DNA of 64,000 bases from Actinomycetota bacterium (GTDB lineage Bacteria > Actinomycetota > Thermoleophilia > RBG-16-64-13), in the NCBI GenBank assembly GCA_016278725.1, contig JADQBG010000011.1, positions 62,001-126,000 of the forward strand. The letters run 5' to 3'. Below, in pieces: positions 9,098 through 17,195 of the stretch. Made by a program: the position numbers and the translations under genes. Position 1 is the first letter of the stretch, and the number at the start of each line of letters is the position of its first letter. Below the pieces are notes generated by a model. It made no database searches. It was not told the origin of the DNA and saw only the letters and a program-made list of their open reading frames with translations.

Positions 9098-10012
9098 CTA
9101 TCTCGTCGCCTCCTCGCGCTCCCGGTGCGCCGGTTGACTCCGCAGCGCCGGGTCGGAGCCTTCGCCCGACCAAAAAGCGACCTCACGGATGGGTAACTGC
9201 AAGAATCTGCGGCCGACCGAACGGAACTGCTCGGGGTCGCCGGTCGCCACAAAACTGTAGCGTCCTTCTTCCGAGGAGCGGTTGGCGATCCCTTTGCGCT
9301 CGAGGATCTCCCCCACTTCCCGCGCGATCTCCTGCGCCGAGTTGATCAGGGCCACTCCCGGGCCCAGCAACCGCCTGAGCATGGGCGTCAGCAGCGGATA
9401 ATGCGTGCAACCCAGGATCACCGTGTCCACTCCAGCAGCCTTTAGCGGCGCGATGTACTCCCTGACCGCCGACTCGACCTCCTCGGAGAAGACGTCGCCC
9501 TCCTGAATCAGGGGGGCAAGGCGGGGACAGGCAACGGGAACCACCTCGAGTCCCGCGTCGAGCGCGGTCAAAGCGCGTTGGTAACCGCCGGAGTTGACCG
9601 TGGCTTCAGTCGCCATCAGTCCGACCCGCCGGTTACGCGTCTCCTGCATGGCGGCCCGCGCCCCAGGCATGACCACGCCGACGATGGGAGTGGTGAAGGC
9701 GGCCTGAAGTTGCGGCAAGGCGGCCGCGGCCGCCGAGTTGCAGGCCACGATGATCAGTTTGACCCCCTGCTCCACCAGAAAGCCGGCATTGCGAAAGGCC
9801 AAGGCCTGCACCTGCTCCTGCGTCTTGGGGCCGTAGGGGAACGATCCCGTGTCTCCCAGGTAGATGAAGTCCTCGTGCGGAAGGCTGACGAGACACTCGT
9901 GCAGAACCGTCAGTCCTCCAACGCCGGAGTCAAAGAGCCCGATCGGGCTCTCCCGGGCTTCTGGCGTGACCGCATCCGCAGCGCGGCCTGCGCCTAATGT
10001 CGCTTCTTCCAT
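9098..10012 (-). CDS. murI: Glutamate racemase
   Basis: MurI interconverts L- and D-glutamate for peptidoglycan synthesis. The motifs are FDSGVGGLTV (about residues 27-36), the first catalytic cysteine in ACNSAAA (Cys91) and the second in GCTHYPLL (Cys201), in a 304-residue protein. I place the start at ATG 10012: a TAGAAT box ends exactly 8 nt upstream and there is no Shine-Dalgarno, suggesting a leaderless mRNA. The next upstream in-frame start would overlap that box. It is divergent from hypF. Confidence 0.95.
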   Translation of the reverse strand: MEEATLGAGRAADAVTPEARESPIGLFDSGVGGLTVLHECLVSLPHEDFIYLGDTGSFPYGPKTQEQVQALAFRNAGFLVEQGVKLIIVACNSAAAAALPQLQAAFTTPIVGVVMPGARAAMQETRNRRVGLMATEATVNSGGYQRALTALDAGLEVVPVACPRLAPLIQEGDVFSEEVESAVREYIAPLKAAGVDTVILGCTHYPLLTPMLRRLLGPGVALINSAQEIAREVGEILERKGIANRSSEEGRYSFVATGDPEQFRSVGRRFLQLPIREVAFWSGEGSDPALRSQPAHREREEATR

Positions 10013-10020
10013 GGCGATGC

Positions 10021-10026
10021 ATTCTA
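10021..10026 (-). promoter_or_regulatory. Candidate -10 box, leaderless murI
   Basis: TAGAAT on the minus strand ends 8 nt before the murI ATG, placing the transcription start at or next to the start codon. No convincing -35 was seen. Confidence 0.45.
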
Positions 10027-10084
10027 ACACCCGCCGCCGCCGCTTCCCCGGCGCCGACGGGCTTTAGCCCAACGGCCTTCGTGC

Positions 10085-10090
10085 TAGTGT
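10085..10090 (+). promoter_or_regulatory. Candidate -10 box, leaderless hypF
   Basis: TAGTGT (TANNNT type) ends 7 nt before the hypF ATG, and no Shine-Dalgarno lies between them. This is consistent with leaderless expression of the hyp operon. Confidence 0.35.
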
Positions 10091-10097
10091 CTGCCGC

Positions 10098-12683
10098 ATG
10101 AGTCCGGGCCCAGGCAACAGCCGGAAACCGCCTTTGGCTCCCGGCGGTCTTCTGATCCGCGTGCGTGGAAGGGTCCAGGGCGTCGGTTTTCGCCCCTTCG
10201 TCAAGCGATTGGCCGAAGCCGAGGGTCTAGCCGGCCGGGTGTGGAATCATCCCGAGGGCGTCGAGATCGAGGTGGAAGGACCCTCCATGGAGTTGCAAAC
10301 CTTCCTAGCCAGGTTGAGCGCCGAGCCCCCTCCGCTGGCCCAGATCGATTCTCTGGCAAGCGAGAGCGTCCCGGGACAAGGTTTGCGCGGTTTCTCCATC
10401 GGCCCCAGCGAATCCGGCCCCTCGGCGACGCTTCCCCCACCCGACGCCGCCACCTGCGACGCCTGCCGCCACGAGATCTGCGACCCACAGGATCGCCGTC
10501 ACCGCTACCCTTTCACCACCTGCGTCGACTGCGGGCCCCGCTACACCATCATGCGCTCGCTTCCCTACGATCGCCCCTACACCACGATGGCGGATTTCGA
10601 GATGTGCGCCGAGTGCCGGGCCGAGTATGAGGACCCGGCGGGGCGCAGACTTCACGCCCAGACCAACGCCTGTCCGGTCTGCGGCCCGCAGCTCATCTGG
10701 TTCTCCGCGGCAGAGGCGGACTCGTTCCTGGCGGAGCTCAGGGGGCCCGTGCCCGATGAACCCTTGCCCGGGGTGCCCGCGCCCGCGCCCCCAAAGCTTG
10801 CCGAAGGACCCCTGCCCGAATGGATCACGGGTGAAGCGGCCCTTCAGCAGGCGCTTCGAGGTCTGCGCCGAGGTCAGATCCTGGCCATCAAGGGGATCGG
10901 CGGCTACCACCTGGCCTGCGACGCCACCTCGCCGACGGCGGTGGCCAAGCTCCGCCGGCGAAAAGGCCGCGACGGCAAACCCTTCGCGCTGATGGCCCGG
11001 TCGCTGGAGGAGGTGCAGCGCTACGCCGTGGTCTCTCCCCACGAGGAGAGATTGCTCCAGTCCTCCGAGCGTCCCATCGTCCTGCTCGAACGGCGGGAGA
11101 AATTGGACCCTTCGCCGTTCGAAGGGGACGCCGCGCCCGGTTCGCGCCCCGCAGAGCCAGGGGAATTGGCGGATGGGGTCGCCCCGGGATCCCCGGATCT
11201 GGGGTTCTTTCTGCCCTACTCCCCCCTCCACCATCTGCTGATGGACGGGTTGGCCGCACCGCTGGTGCTCACCTCGGGCAATCTGAGCGACGAACCCATC
11301 GCCTACCAAGACCGGGACGCCGTCCATCGCCTGCGGCGGGTCGCCGACGGCTTCCTGCTCCACGACCGCTCGATCGAGCATCCCGCCGACGACTCGGTGG
11401 TCCGGGTATTTCGGCAGAAGCCCTACCCCGTCCGGCGAAGCCGCGGCTACGTACCCAACCCGGTTCCCTTCCGGGGCGCGGATCTGCCCCTGCTTGCCGT
11501 GGGCGCCCACCAGAAGAACAGCTTTTGCCTGACCCGCGGTGCCCGGGCCTTTCTCAGCGTCCACCACGGCGACCTCGACCACCCGGAGGCCTTTCAGGCG
11601 TTCGAACGCTCCATCGGGGGGCTCACGCGGCTGCTGGGGATCGATCCCCGGATGATCGTCCACGACCTCCACCCCGATTACGGCTCCACTCGTTTGGCGG
11701 TCAAACTGGGGGAGCGTCTCGGCCTGCCTTTGGCCGGCGTTCAGCATCACCAGGCCCACGTGGCGTCGGTCCTGGCCGAAAGCCGGCACGCCTCAAAGGC
11801 AGTGGGCATCGCCTACGACGGCACCGGCTACGGCACGGACGGCACCATCTGGGGAGGGGAATTCTTTGTCGGTGAGGCCGCGGACCTCAACCGGCGTGCC
11901 CACTGGGAGCAGTTCCCGCTTCCGGGAGGAGAACTGGCCGCGAGGCAACTGTGGCGTTCGGCCCTGGGCCTGCTGGTCACCGTGGCCGGCAATCTGCAGG
12001 AAGATGACGACTGGACCGCGGGCCGCCTCGCCGCCCTGCCCGCCGCTCAGGCATGGGGGGCACTCCCCTGGCGCCCGCTGGCTCGAGCGGCCAGGCACGG
12101 CTTGGCGTCACCCATGACCTCGTCGGTGGGGCGCATGTTCGATGGAGTCGCCGCCCTTCTCGGAGTCCGCCACCAAGCCTCGTTCGAAGCCGAGGGCGCG
12201 ATCCTGCTGGAAGGACTCGCCCGAACCCACTTCCGCGGCGGCCTGCCCTCCGCGGCGGCCCCCCCTCCCTGGTCCGGGCAGGCAAGCGAGGGAGTCCCCA
12301 AGCCGGCTTCCCCGAAAGCTTCCGAGGCGAATCCCCCGGCGGGTCCCCAGCCGGTCAGCCCGCTCGCTCTCCCCCTGCGTCCTCTGCTGACCGGTCTGTT
12401 CGAGGATCTGAACGCGGGGCTCGGCGTGGCTGCGATGGCCGGCCGTTTTCACCATCAGCTCGCCTGGACCACGGCGGACGTCGCCGGCTCACTGGCCGAG
12501 CAGGCGGGGACCGATACCGTGGCGCTCGGGGGCGGCGTCTTTCAGAACCTGGTTTTGCTCGAACTGACGGTCCGCTTCCTGGAGGGCAAGGGGCTGCGCG
12601 TGCTGGTCCACCGGGAAGTCCCCACGAACGACGGCGGTCTTTCGCTGGGGCAGGCGGAGATCGCCGCCGCCCGGCTGGCCTGA
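10098..12683 (+). CDS. hypF: Carbamoyltransferase HypF
   Basis: HypF makes thiocarbamate on HypE from carbamoyl phosphate, the source of the cyanide ligands of the NiFe-hydrogenase active site. The 861 residues show the full order: acylphosphatase domain with RVQGVGFRPFV (about residues 24-34), a paired zinc-finger region (CDACRHEIC, CVDCG, CAECR, CPVCG, about 115-190), a YrdC-like domain (about 245-450) and a Kae1-like carbamoyltransferase domain with HHQAHVASVLAES. A Pro/Ala-rich linker of about 45 residues near residue 730 is unusual. It heads the plus-strand hyp island. No hypC follows it. Confidence 0.97.
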   Translation: MSPGPGNSRKPPLAPGGLLIRVRGRVQGVGFRPFVKRLAEAEGLAGRVWNHPEGVEIEVEGPSMELQTFLARLSAEPPPLAQIDSLASESVPGQGLRGFSIGPSESGPSATLPPPDAATCDACRHEICDPQDRRHRYPFTTCVDCGPRYTIMRSLPYDRPYTTMADFEMCAECRAEYEDPAGRRLHAQTNACPVCGPQLIWFSAAEADSFLAELRGPVPDEPLPGVPAPAPPKLAEGPLPEWITGEAALQQALRGLRRGQILAIKGIGGYHLACDATSPTAVAKLRRRKGRDGKPFALMARSLEEVQRYAVVSPHEERLLQSSERPIVLLERREKLDPSPFEGDAAPGSRPAEPGELADGVAPGSPDLGFFLPYSPLHHLLMDGLAAPLVLTSGNLSDEPIAYQDRDAVHRLRRVADGFLLHDRSIEHPADDSVVRVFRQKPYPVRRSRGYVPNPVPFRGADLPLLAVGAHQKNSFCLTRGARAFLSVHHGDLDHPEAFQAFERSIGGLTRLLGIDPRMIVHDLHPDYGSTRLAVKLGERLGLPLAGVQHHQAHVASVLAESRHASKAVGIAYDGTGYGTDGTIWGGEFFVGEAADLNRRAHWEQFPLPGGELAARQLWRSALGLLVTVAGNLQEDDDWTAGRLAALPAAQAWGALPWRPLARAARHGLASPMTSSVGRMFDGVAALLGVRHQASFEAEGAILLEGLARTHFRGGLPSAAAPPPWSGQASEGVPKPASPKASEANPPAGPQPVSPLALPLRPLLTGLFEDLNAGLGVAAMAGRFHHQLAWTTADVAGSLAEQAGTDTVALGGGVFQNLVLLELTVRFLEGKGLRVLVHREVPTNDGGLSLGQAEIAAARLA

Positions 12684-12692
12684 TGGCCCGCG

Positions 12693-12698
12693 TATAAT
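12693..12698 (+). promoter_or_regulatory. Perfect TATAAT between hypF and hypD
   Basis: A perfect -10 hexamer lies 10 bp after the hypF stop. Transcription from it would start near 12705, leaving about 40 nt before the hypD GTG and excluding the upstream ATG at 12702. No good -35 is visible. Confidence 0.35.
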
Positions 12699-12743
12699 GC
12701 CTTGCAGTCCAGAACCCGTGACTCCGGCCAGGGAAGGACGCAC

Positions 12744-13904
12744 GTGCGTTATGTAGACGAGTATCGTGAGCCCCGGTTGGTCCGTGAATTGATGGACGAA
12801 CTCGGCAACCTCCGGGTCCCCCGCCCCCTGACCATCATGGAGGTCTGCGGGAGCCACACCATGGCGCTTTCGCGGTTCGGGCTCCGCAGAGTCTTGCCGC
12901 CCGATGTGCGCTTGGTCTCCGGCCCGGGATGCCCGGTTTGCGTAACCCCCTCGGGATATCTCGACCAAGCGATCGCCCTGGCCGGGCGGCCCGAGGTCAT
13001 CGTGGCTTCGTTCGGCGACCTGCTGCGGGTTCCGGGCTCCAGACAGAGCTTGGAAGAGGCCCGCGCCGAAGGTGCCGACGTGCGCGTGGTCTACTCCGTG
13101 CTCGACGCCCTGGAGTTGGCCCGCGCAAACCCAGAGCGCGCGGTGGTCTTCCTCGCCATCGGCTTCGAGACCACCGCGCCCACCGCCGCCGCCGCGGTCG
13201 CCCAGGCCGAAGACGAAGGCATCGCCAACTTCTACCTCCTCACCGAACTCAAGGTCATGCCCCCGCCCATGCGCGCGCTTCTCGAGGCACAGGACGTGCG
13301 GGTGGACGGATTCCTGCTTCCCGGGCACGTCAGCGCGATCGTCGGCTGGGGAGCCTTTCGCTTCTTGCCCGAGGAGTACGGGGCGGCCTGCGCGGTCGCG
13401 GGTTTCGAACCCGTGGACCTGCTGCGCGCCTTGGCCGCAGTGATGGTCCAATTGACCGAAGGCCGGCCTTCCCTCGCCAACACCTACGGCCGGGTGGTCA
13501 CCGAGGAGGGCAACCTCGCGGCCCAAGCGCTTCTTCGGAAATACTTCCGGCCGGTGAGCTCGCACTGGCGCGGAATTGGAGAACTGCCGGCGAGCGGCCT
13601 GGGTCTCCTGCCCGGCCTGGCCCACCGGGACGCCCGCACGGCCTTCTCCCTCGAACCGGCCGAGGGCAGAGACAACCCGGCCTGCCGCTGCGGCGAGGTC
13701 CTGCGCGGGGCGATCACTCCACCCGAGTGCCCCTTGTTCGCGGGGCGCTGCACTCCGGCTTCCCCCCAGGGAGCCTGCATGGTGTCCTCGGAGGGGACCT
13801 GCGCAGCCTACTTCCGCTACGAGCGCCTGGCCGGCGGCCGGCATCCGGACGACCGCGGAAGTTCGGCCGGCTCCGCTCGCAAAGCCAAAGAGGTCGCCTC
13901 GTGA
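12744..13904 (+). CDS. hypD: Hydrogenase maturation protein HypD
   Basis: HypD is the iron-sulfur scaffold on which, with HypC, the Fe(CN)2CO group of NiFe-hydrogenases is assembled. The sequence has MEVCGSHTMALSRFG, the conserved GPGCPVCVTP and the C-terminal cysteine-rich region (RCGEVLRG, ECPLF, GRCTP, GACMVSSEGTC) that binds the [4Fe-4S] cluster. I chose GTG at 12744 (386 aa) because GGAAGGA lies 6 nt upstream and the product starts with the conserved YVDEYRE; the ATG 42 nt earlier has no ribosome site. The stop overlaps the hypE start. Confidence 0.96.
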   Translation: MRYVDEYREPRLVRELMDELGNLRVPRPLTIMEVCGSHTMALSRFGLRRVLPPDVRLVSGPGCPVCVTPSGYLDQAIALAGRPEVIVASFGDLLRVPGSRQSLEEARAEGADVRVVYSVLDALELARANPERAVVFLAIGFETTAPTAAAAVAQAEDEGIANFYLLTELKVMPPPMRALLEAQDVRVDGFLLPGHVSAIVGWGAFRFLPEEYGAACAVAGFEPVDLLRALAAVMVQLTEGRPSLANTYGRVVTEEGNLAAQALLRKYFRPVSSHWRGIGELPASGLGLLPGLAHRDARTAFSLEPAEGRDNPACRCGEVLRGAITPPECPLFAGRCTPASPQGACMVSSEGTCAAYFRYERLAGGRHPDDRGSSAGSARKAKEVAS

Positions 13905-14902
13905 GCGGGCGCGTACTTTTGGCTCACGGCGGCGGAGGCGGACTCGCCCGGCAACTTATCCTCGACGAGATGCTTCCCCCACTCACCAACCCGGCGCTCG
14001 CTCCCCTGGCCGATGCCGCGGTGGTCGAAGGCGCGCCCCGCATGGCCTTCACCACCGACGCCTACGTGGTCACCCCCACCTTCTTTTCCGGGGGCGACAT
14101 CGGCCGGCTCGCGGTGTGCGGCACGGTGAACGATCTGGCCGTCTCCGGCGCGCGGCCGCTTTACCTGAGCTTGGCCGCCATCCTGGAAGAAGGTTTCCCC
14201 CTGGCGGACCTGCGGCGGATTCTCGCTTCCGTCAAGCAGGCGGCGCTGGAGGCAGGGGTAGCCGTGGTCACCGGCGACACCAAGGTGGTGGAGCGGGGCG
14301 CCGCCGACGGGATTTTCCTGACCTCGGCAGGGGTGGGGAGCTTGGGTTCCCTGCCTGCGGGCTGGGGTGCCCCCGAGCCGGGAGATGCCCTCCTGGTCAA
14401 CGGAAACCTGGGCGATCACGGCTTCACCATTCTCGCCGCCCGCGAGGGCCTCACCTTCGACCACCCTTTGAAGAGCGACGCCGCCCCGCTCAACGGTCTG
14501 GTCTTCGCCTTGCTCGAGGCGGGGGTCCGCGTTCGGCTGATGCGCGACCTCACTCGGGGGGGCCTTGGGGCGGCGCTCAACGAGTGGGTTACCGGCCGCC
14601 CCTGGGGTTTCGCGGTGCGGGAAGCCCGGCTTCCCTTCTCCCCGGGCGTGCGCTCCCTGGCCGAACTGCTCGGGCTCGACCCGGTCTTCTCCGCCAACGA
14701 GGGCAAGCTCCTGGCCATCGTCCATCCTGACGACGCCAACCGGGCGCTCGAGCTGATGCAGGCCCACCCTTTGGGACGGGAAGCGGCGGTGATCGGGCGG
14801 GTAACCGAGGCCAACCCCGGCTTGGTCGTGACCGAGACCGCTTTCGGCTCCAGGCGCATCCTCGACCAACCCGCCGGCGACCCGCTCCCCCGGATCTGCT
14901 GA
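13901..14902 (+). CDS. hypE: Hydrogenase expression/formation protein HypE
   Basis: HypE receives the carbamoyl group from HypF on its C-terminal cysteine and dehydrates it to thiocyanate with ATP. The protein (333 aa) starts with LLAHGGGGG, contains the PurM-like motifs TDAYVVTP and GTVNDLAVSGA, and ends in PRIC, placing the required cysteine exactly at the C-terminus. The start is GTG 13901, overlapping the hypD TGA by 3 bp (GTGA), with GAGG 7 nt upstream. Long upstream extensions in this frame overlap hypD and are not real. Confidence 0.96.
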   Translation: MSGRVLLAHGGGGGLARQLILDEMLPPLTNPALAPLADAAVVEGAPRMAFTTDAYVVTPTFFSGGDIGRLAVCGTVNDLAVSGARPLYLSLAAILEEGFPLADLRRILASVKQAALEAGVAVVTGDTKVVERGAADGIFLTSAGVGSLGSLPAGWGAPEPGDALLVNGNLGDHGFTILAAREGLTFDHPLKSDAAPLNGLVFALLEAGVRVRLMRDLTRGGLGAALNEWVTGRPWGFAVREARLPFSPGVRSLAELLGLDPVFSANEGKLLAIVHPDDANRALELMQAHPLGREAAVIGRVTEANPGLVVTETAFGSRRILDQPAGDPLPRIC

Positions 14903-14909
14903 GCGCCTG

Positions 14910-15275
14910 ATGCACGAGATGTCACTGGCGATGGGGCTCATGCGCGAGATAGAGCGTCAGCTCGAGCCTTACGGGCCGGAGGCGCGGGCCACGCGCGTAT
15001 TCCTCGAGGTCGGAGGCCTGCGCGCGGTCGTCCCGGAAGCCATGCAGCTCTGCTTCCGGGCGGCTGCTCAGGGGACCGTGGCCGAGGGAGCCGAACTGGT
15101 GATCGAGCAGATCGCGCCGCGGGGACGATGCGTGGGCTGCGGCCGGGAGCGGGAAATCGACCATAGACTGTTTCTCTGTCCCGACTGCGATCTGCCGGTG
15201 AGATTGCTTACCGGCGAGGAGCTCCTGCTGCGCTCGATCGAAATCGAGGAGCCCGAACGGAAAGGCCACAAATGA
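14910..15275 (+). CDS. hypA: Hydrogenase nickel incorporation protein HypA
   Basis: HypA delivers nickel with HypB to the hydrogenase large subunit. The 121-residue protein has the N-terminal MHE nickel site (His2) and a structural zinc site formed by Cys74, Cys77, Cys90 and Cys93 (CVGC and CPDC). It follows hypE by 7 bp and overlaps hypB by 4 bp (ATGA). The same protein can also supply nickel to other enzymes such as CO dehydrogenase. Confidence 0.95.
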   Translation: MHEMSLAMGLMREIERQLEPYGPEARATRVFLEVGGLRAVVPEAMQLCFRAAAQGTVAEGAELVIEQIAPRGRCVGCGREREIDHRLFLCPDCDLPVRLLTGEELLLRSIEIEEPERKGHK

Positions 15276-16138
15276 GATTCGACCGCGCAGAGGCGGCCCG
15301 CTTTCATCGGGGACACGGAAAACCGCCGGGTCACGCGCACCCCGAGCACCCAGACCCGGCGCAAGTGGCGCGTCACGCCGAAGTGAGCTCAACACCCGGG
15401 GGCCCTGCGGGCGCCACCGGCACAGCCGACGATACCGAAGCTGAGCGCTCGGCCACAGGAGCCCGCAGGGAGATCGAGGTCCGGTTCGACCTGCTGGACG
15501 AAAACCGCCGGCACGCAGCCTCGATCCGGGAGCGACTCCGCGAAGCGGCCGTTTTCGCCGTCAACCTGATGAGCTCCCCCGGTGCGGGCAAGACCGCGCT
15601 GCTCGAAGTCACCCTGCCCCGTCTGGGATCGACCCGCGCGGCCGTGCTCGAGGGTGACATCGAGACCTCGGCCGACGCCGAGCGGCTCGCCCCCTTCGGC
15701 GTGCCCGTCGTGCAGATAAACACCGGCCCGTTCGGCGGCGATTGCCACCTCCCGGCCCCGCTGGTGGCGGACGCGATGGAGAAGCTGCCCCTCGCCGAAA
15801 TCGACCTGCTCTTCATCGAGAACGTGGGCAACCTGGTCTGCCCCGCGGAGTTCGACCTGGGCGAAGCCCGCAAGGTCGTGCTGCTCTCGGTGACCGAGGG
15901 CGAGGACAAACCTCTGAAATACCCCCTGATCTTCCGGGAGTCTTCCCTGGCGCTGATCACCAAGACCGACCTTCTGCCCCACCTGGACTTCGATCTGCCT
16001 CGGCTCGAGGAGAACCTCAGGCGGGTCAACCCCGAACTGAAGGTCGTGCAGCTCTCGACCCGCTCAGGCGAGGGCCTCGAGGAATGGTTAAAGTGGCTCG
16101 CTGATGAGCGGGGAAAAGCGACTCACCTGACTGAGTAG
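15272..16138 (+). CDS. hypB: Hydrogenase nickel incorporation GTPase HypB
   Basis: HypB is the GTPase that drives nickel transfer with HypA. The first ~40 residues are a histidine-rich stretch (about seven His between residues 12 and 35) likely to bind or store nickel. The P-loop SSPGAGKT is at 101-108 and FIENVGNLVCPAEFDLGE follows. Residues 36-65 form a low-complexity linker. It is the last gene of the hyp island and converges on yihY. There is no hydrogenase structural gene in the window. Confidence 0.96.
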   Translation: MRFDRAEAARFHRGHGKPPGHAHPEHPDPAQVARHAEVSSTPGGPAGATGTADDTEAERSATGARREIEVRFDLLDENRRHAASIRERLREAAVFAVNLMSSPGAGKTALLEVTLPRLGSTRAAVLEGDIETSADAERLAPFGVPVVQINTGPFGGDCHLPAPLVADAMEKLPLAEIDLLFIENVGNLVCPAEFDLGEARKVVLLSVTEGEDKPLKYPLIFRESSLALITKTDLLPHLDFDLPRLEENLRRVNPELKVVQLSTRSGEGLEEWLKWLADERGKATHLTE

Positions 16139-16159
16139 GCTCCGCTTCGCGAGCGGCGG

Positions 16160-17149
16160 TCACACCACGATCGGTTTGCCGTCGTCGTCGGTGGGCGGAT
16201 GCCCGCTTCCCGGACCCAGCTTCACGCCCCCCGGGCCCCTCTGCGATCCCGACAACCCGCCTTCATCCAGGCGCCGGTCGAGTACCGCGTTGATTTCCCC
16301 GCCCACGAGGACCGAGAAGCCCATCAGGTAGAGCCAGAGCAGGATGACCAGCATGAAGCTGAATGAACTGTAGGTCAGCCAGGTGATCTGGAACATGTTC
16401 TGCGAGATGAACCAGCCGAGCATCCAGGAGAGCAGGGCCATGGCGATCACCGCGAACAGGCTGCCCGGAGTGGTCCAGCGCCATTTGCCGCGGTGGACCG
16501 GCGCGAAGTGATAGAGCAGGCCGAGCCCGATTCCCATCAGCACGAAGGCCACCGGCCAGCGAAGGATGCGGATGGCGAAAGTGGGGATGAAGCCCAGACC
16601 CAGGGCACTGGTGATCGGCTCCAGAAGCTGCGCGCCGAAGATGCCGAAGAGCACCCCGCCAATGAGAAAGACCAAGAGGGCCAGGGTCATGGCCAGCCCC
16701 ATCAACCGCCGCTCCAGATAATTGCGCTGGTCCTCCATTCCGTAGGCGCGGTTGATGCCCTTGACCACGACGCCGAACCCCCGTGAGGCCCCCCATAGGG
16801 TCAGGATGATGCCGACGGAAAGCAGACCGTTCCGGCGGCTCTGCGCCGGTTGCAGGATCTCCTCTTTGATGATGGTGAAGAGACGGCCGTCGTCGCCGGA
16901 GGTCATCTGTTGGATCATGTCGAGAATCCAGGGAATCACCCTGGTTCCCTTGGGCAGATAAGGCTCGAGCGACTGCAGGAGGATCACGAACGGGAACAGG
17001 CTGAACATGCCGTAGAAGGCGACCTCCGCCGAGAGACCGACGACGTCGTCGTCCATCGCCTCCTTGGCGGTCGCATAGCCCACCTTCCATCCCCGGTTGT
17101 GAAACCAGGAGCGGGGGCTTTTTTCGAGTTTCTCCCGGACGCTATTCAC
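16160..17149 (-). CDS. YihY/virulence factor BrkB family membrane protein
   Basis: This integral membrane protein (about 329 aa) has around six hydrophobic helices. Family features include the AFYGMFSLFPFVILL segment, LWGASRGFGVVVKGIN and FSFMLVILLWLYLMGF followed by GGEINAVLD. Once annotated as RNase BN, the family has no proven transport or enzymatic role. GTG at 17149 is preferred because GAGGGG lies about 9 nt upstream; a TTG at 17206 would overlap the MFS gene and lacks a ribosome site. The C-terminal tail is short and charged. Confidence 0.85.
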   Translation of the reverse strand: MNSVREKLEKSPRSWFHNRGWKVGYATAKEAMDDDVVGLSAEVAFYGMFSLFPFVILLQSLEPYLPKGTRVIPWILDMIQQMTSGDDGRLFTIIKEEILQPAQSRRNGLLSVGIILTLWGASRGFGVVVKGINRAYGMEDQRNYLERRLMGLAMTLALLVFLIGGVLFGIFGAQLLEPITSALGLGFIPTFAIRILRWPVAFVLMGIGLGLLYHFAPVHRGKWRWTTPGSLFAVIAMALLSWMLGWFISQNMFQITWLTYSSFSFMLVILLWLYLMGFSVLVGGEINAVLDRRLDEGGLSGSQRGPGGVKLGPGSGHPPTDDDGKPIVV

Positions 17150-17195
17150 AAGCAGCCACCCCTCTGCAGCGACGCGCAGGTAAGTAGCGCGTCCG

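Noticed and set aside
12929-13900. Upstream extension of hypE
   Set aside because: It lies entirely in hypD in another frame; GTG 13901 with its ribosome site gives the standard HypE N-terminus.
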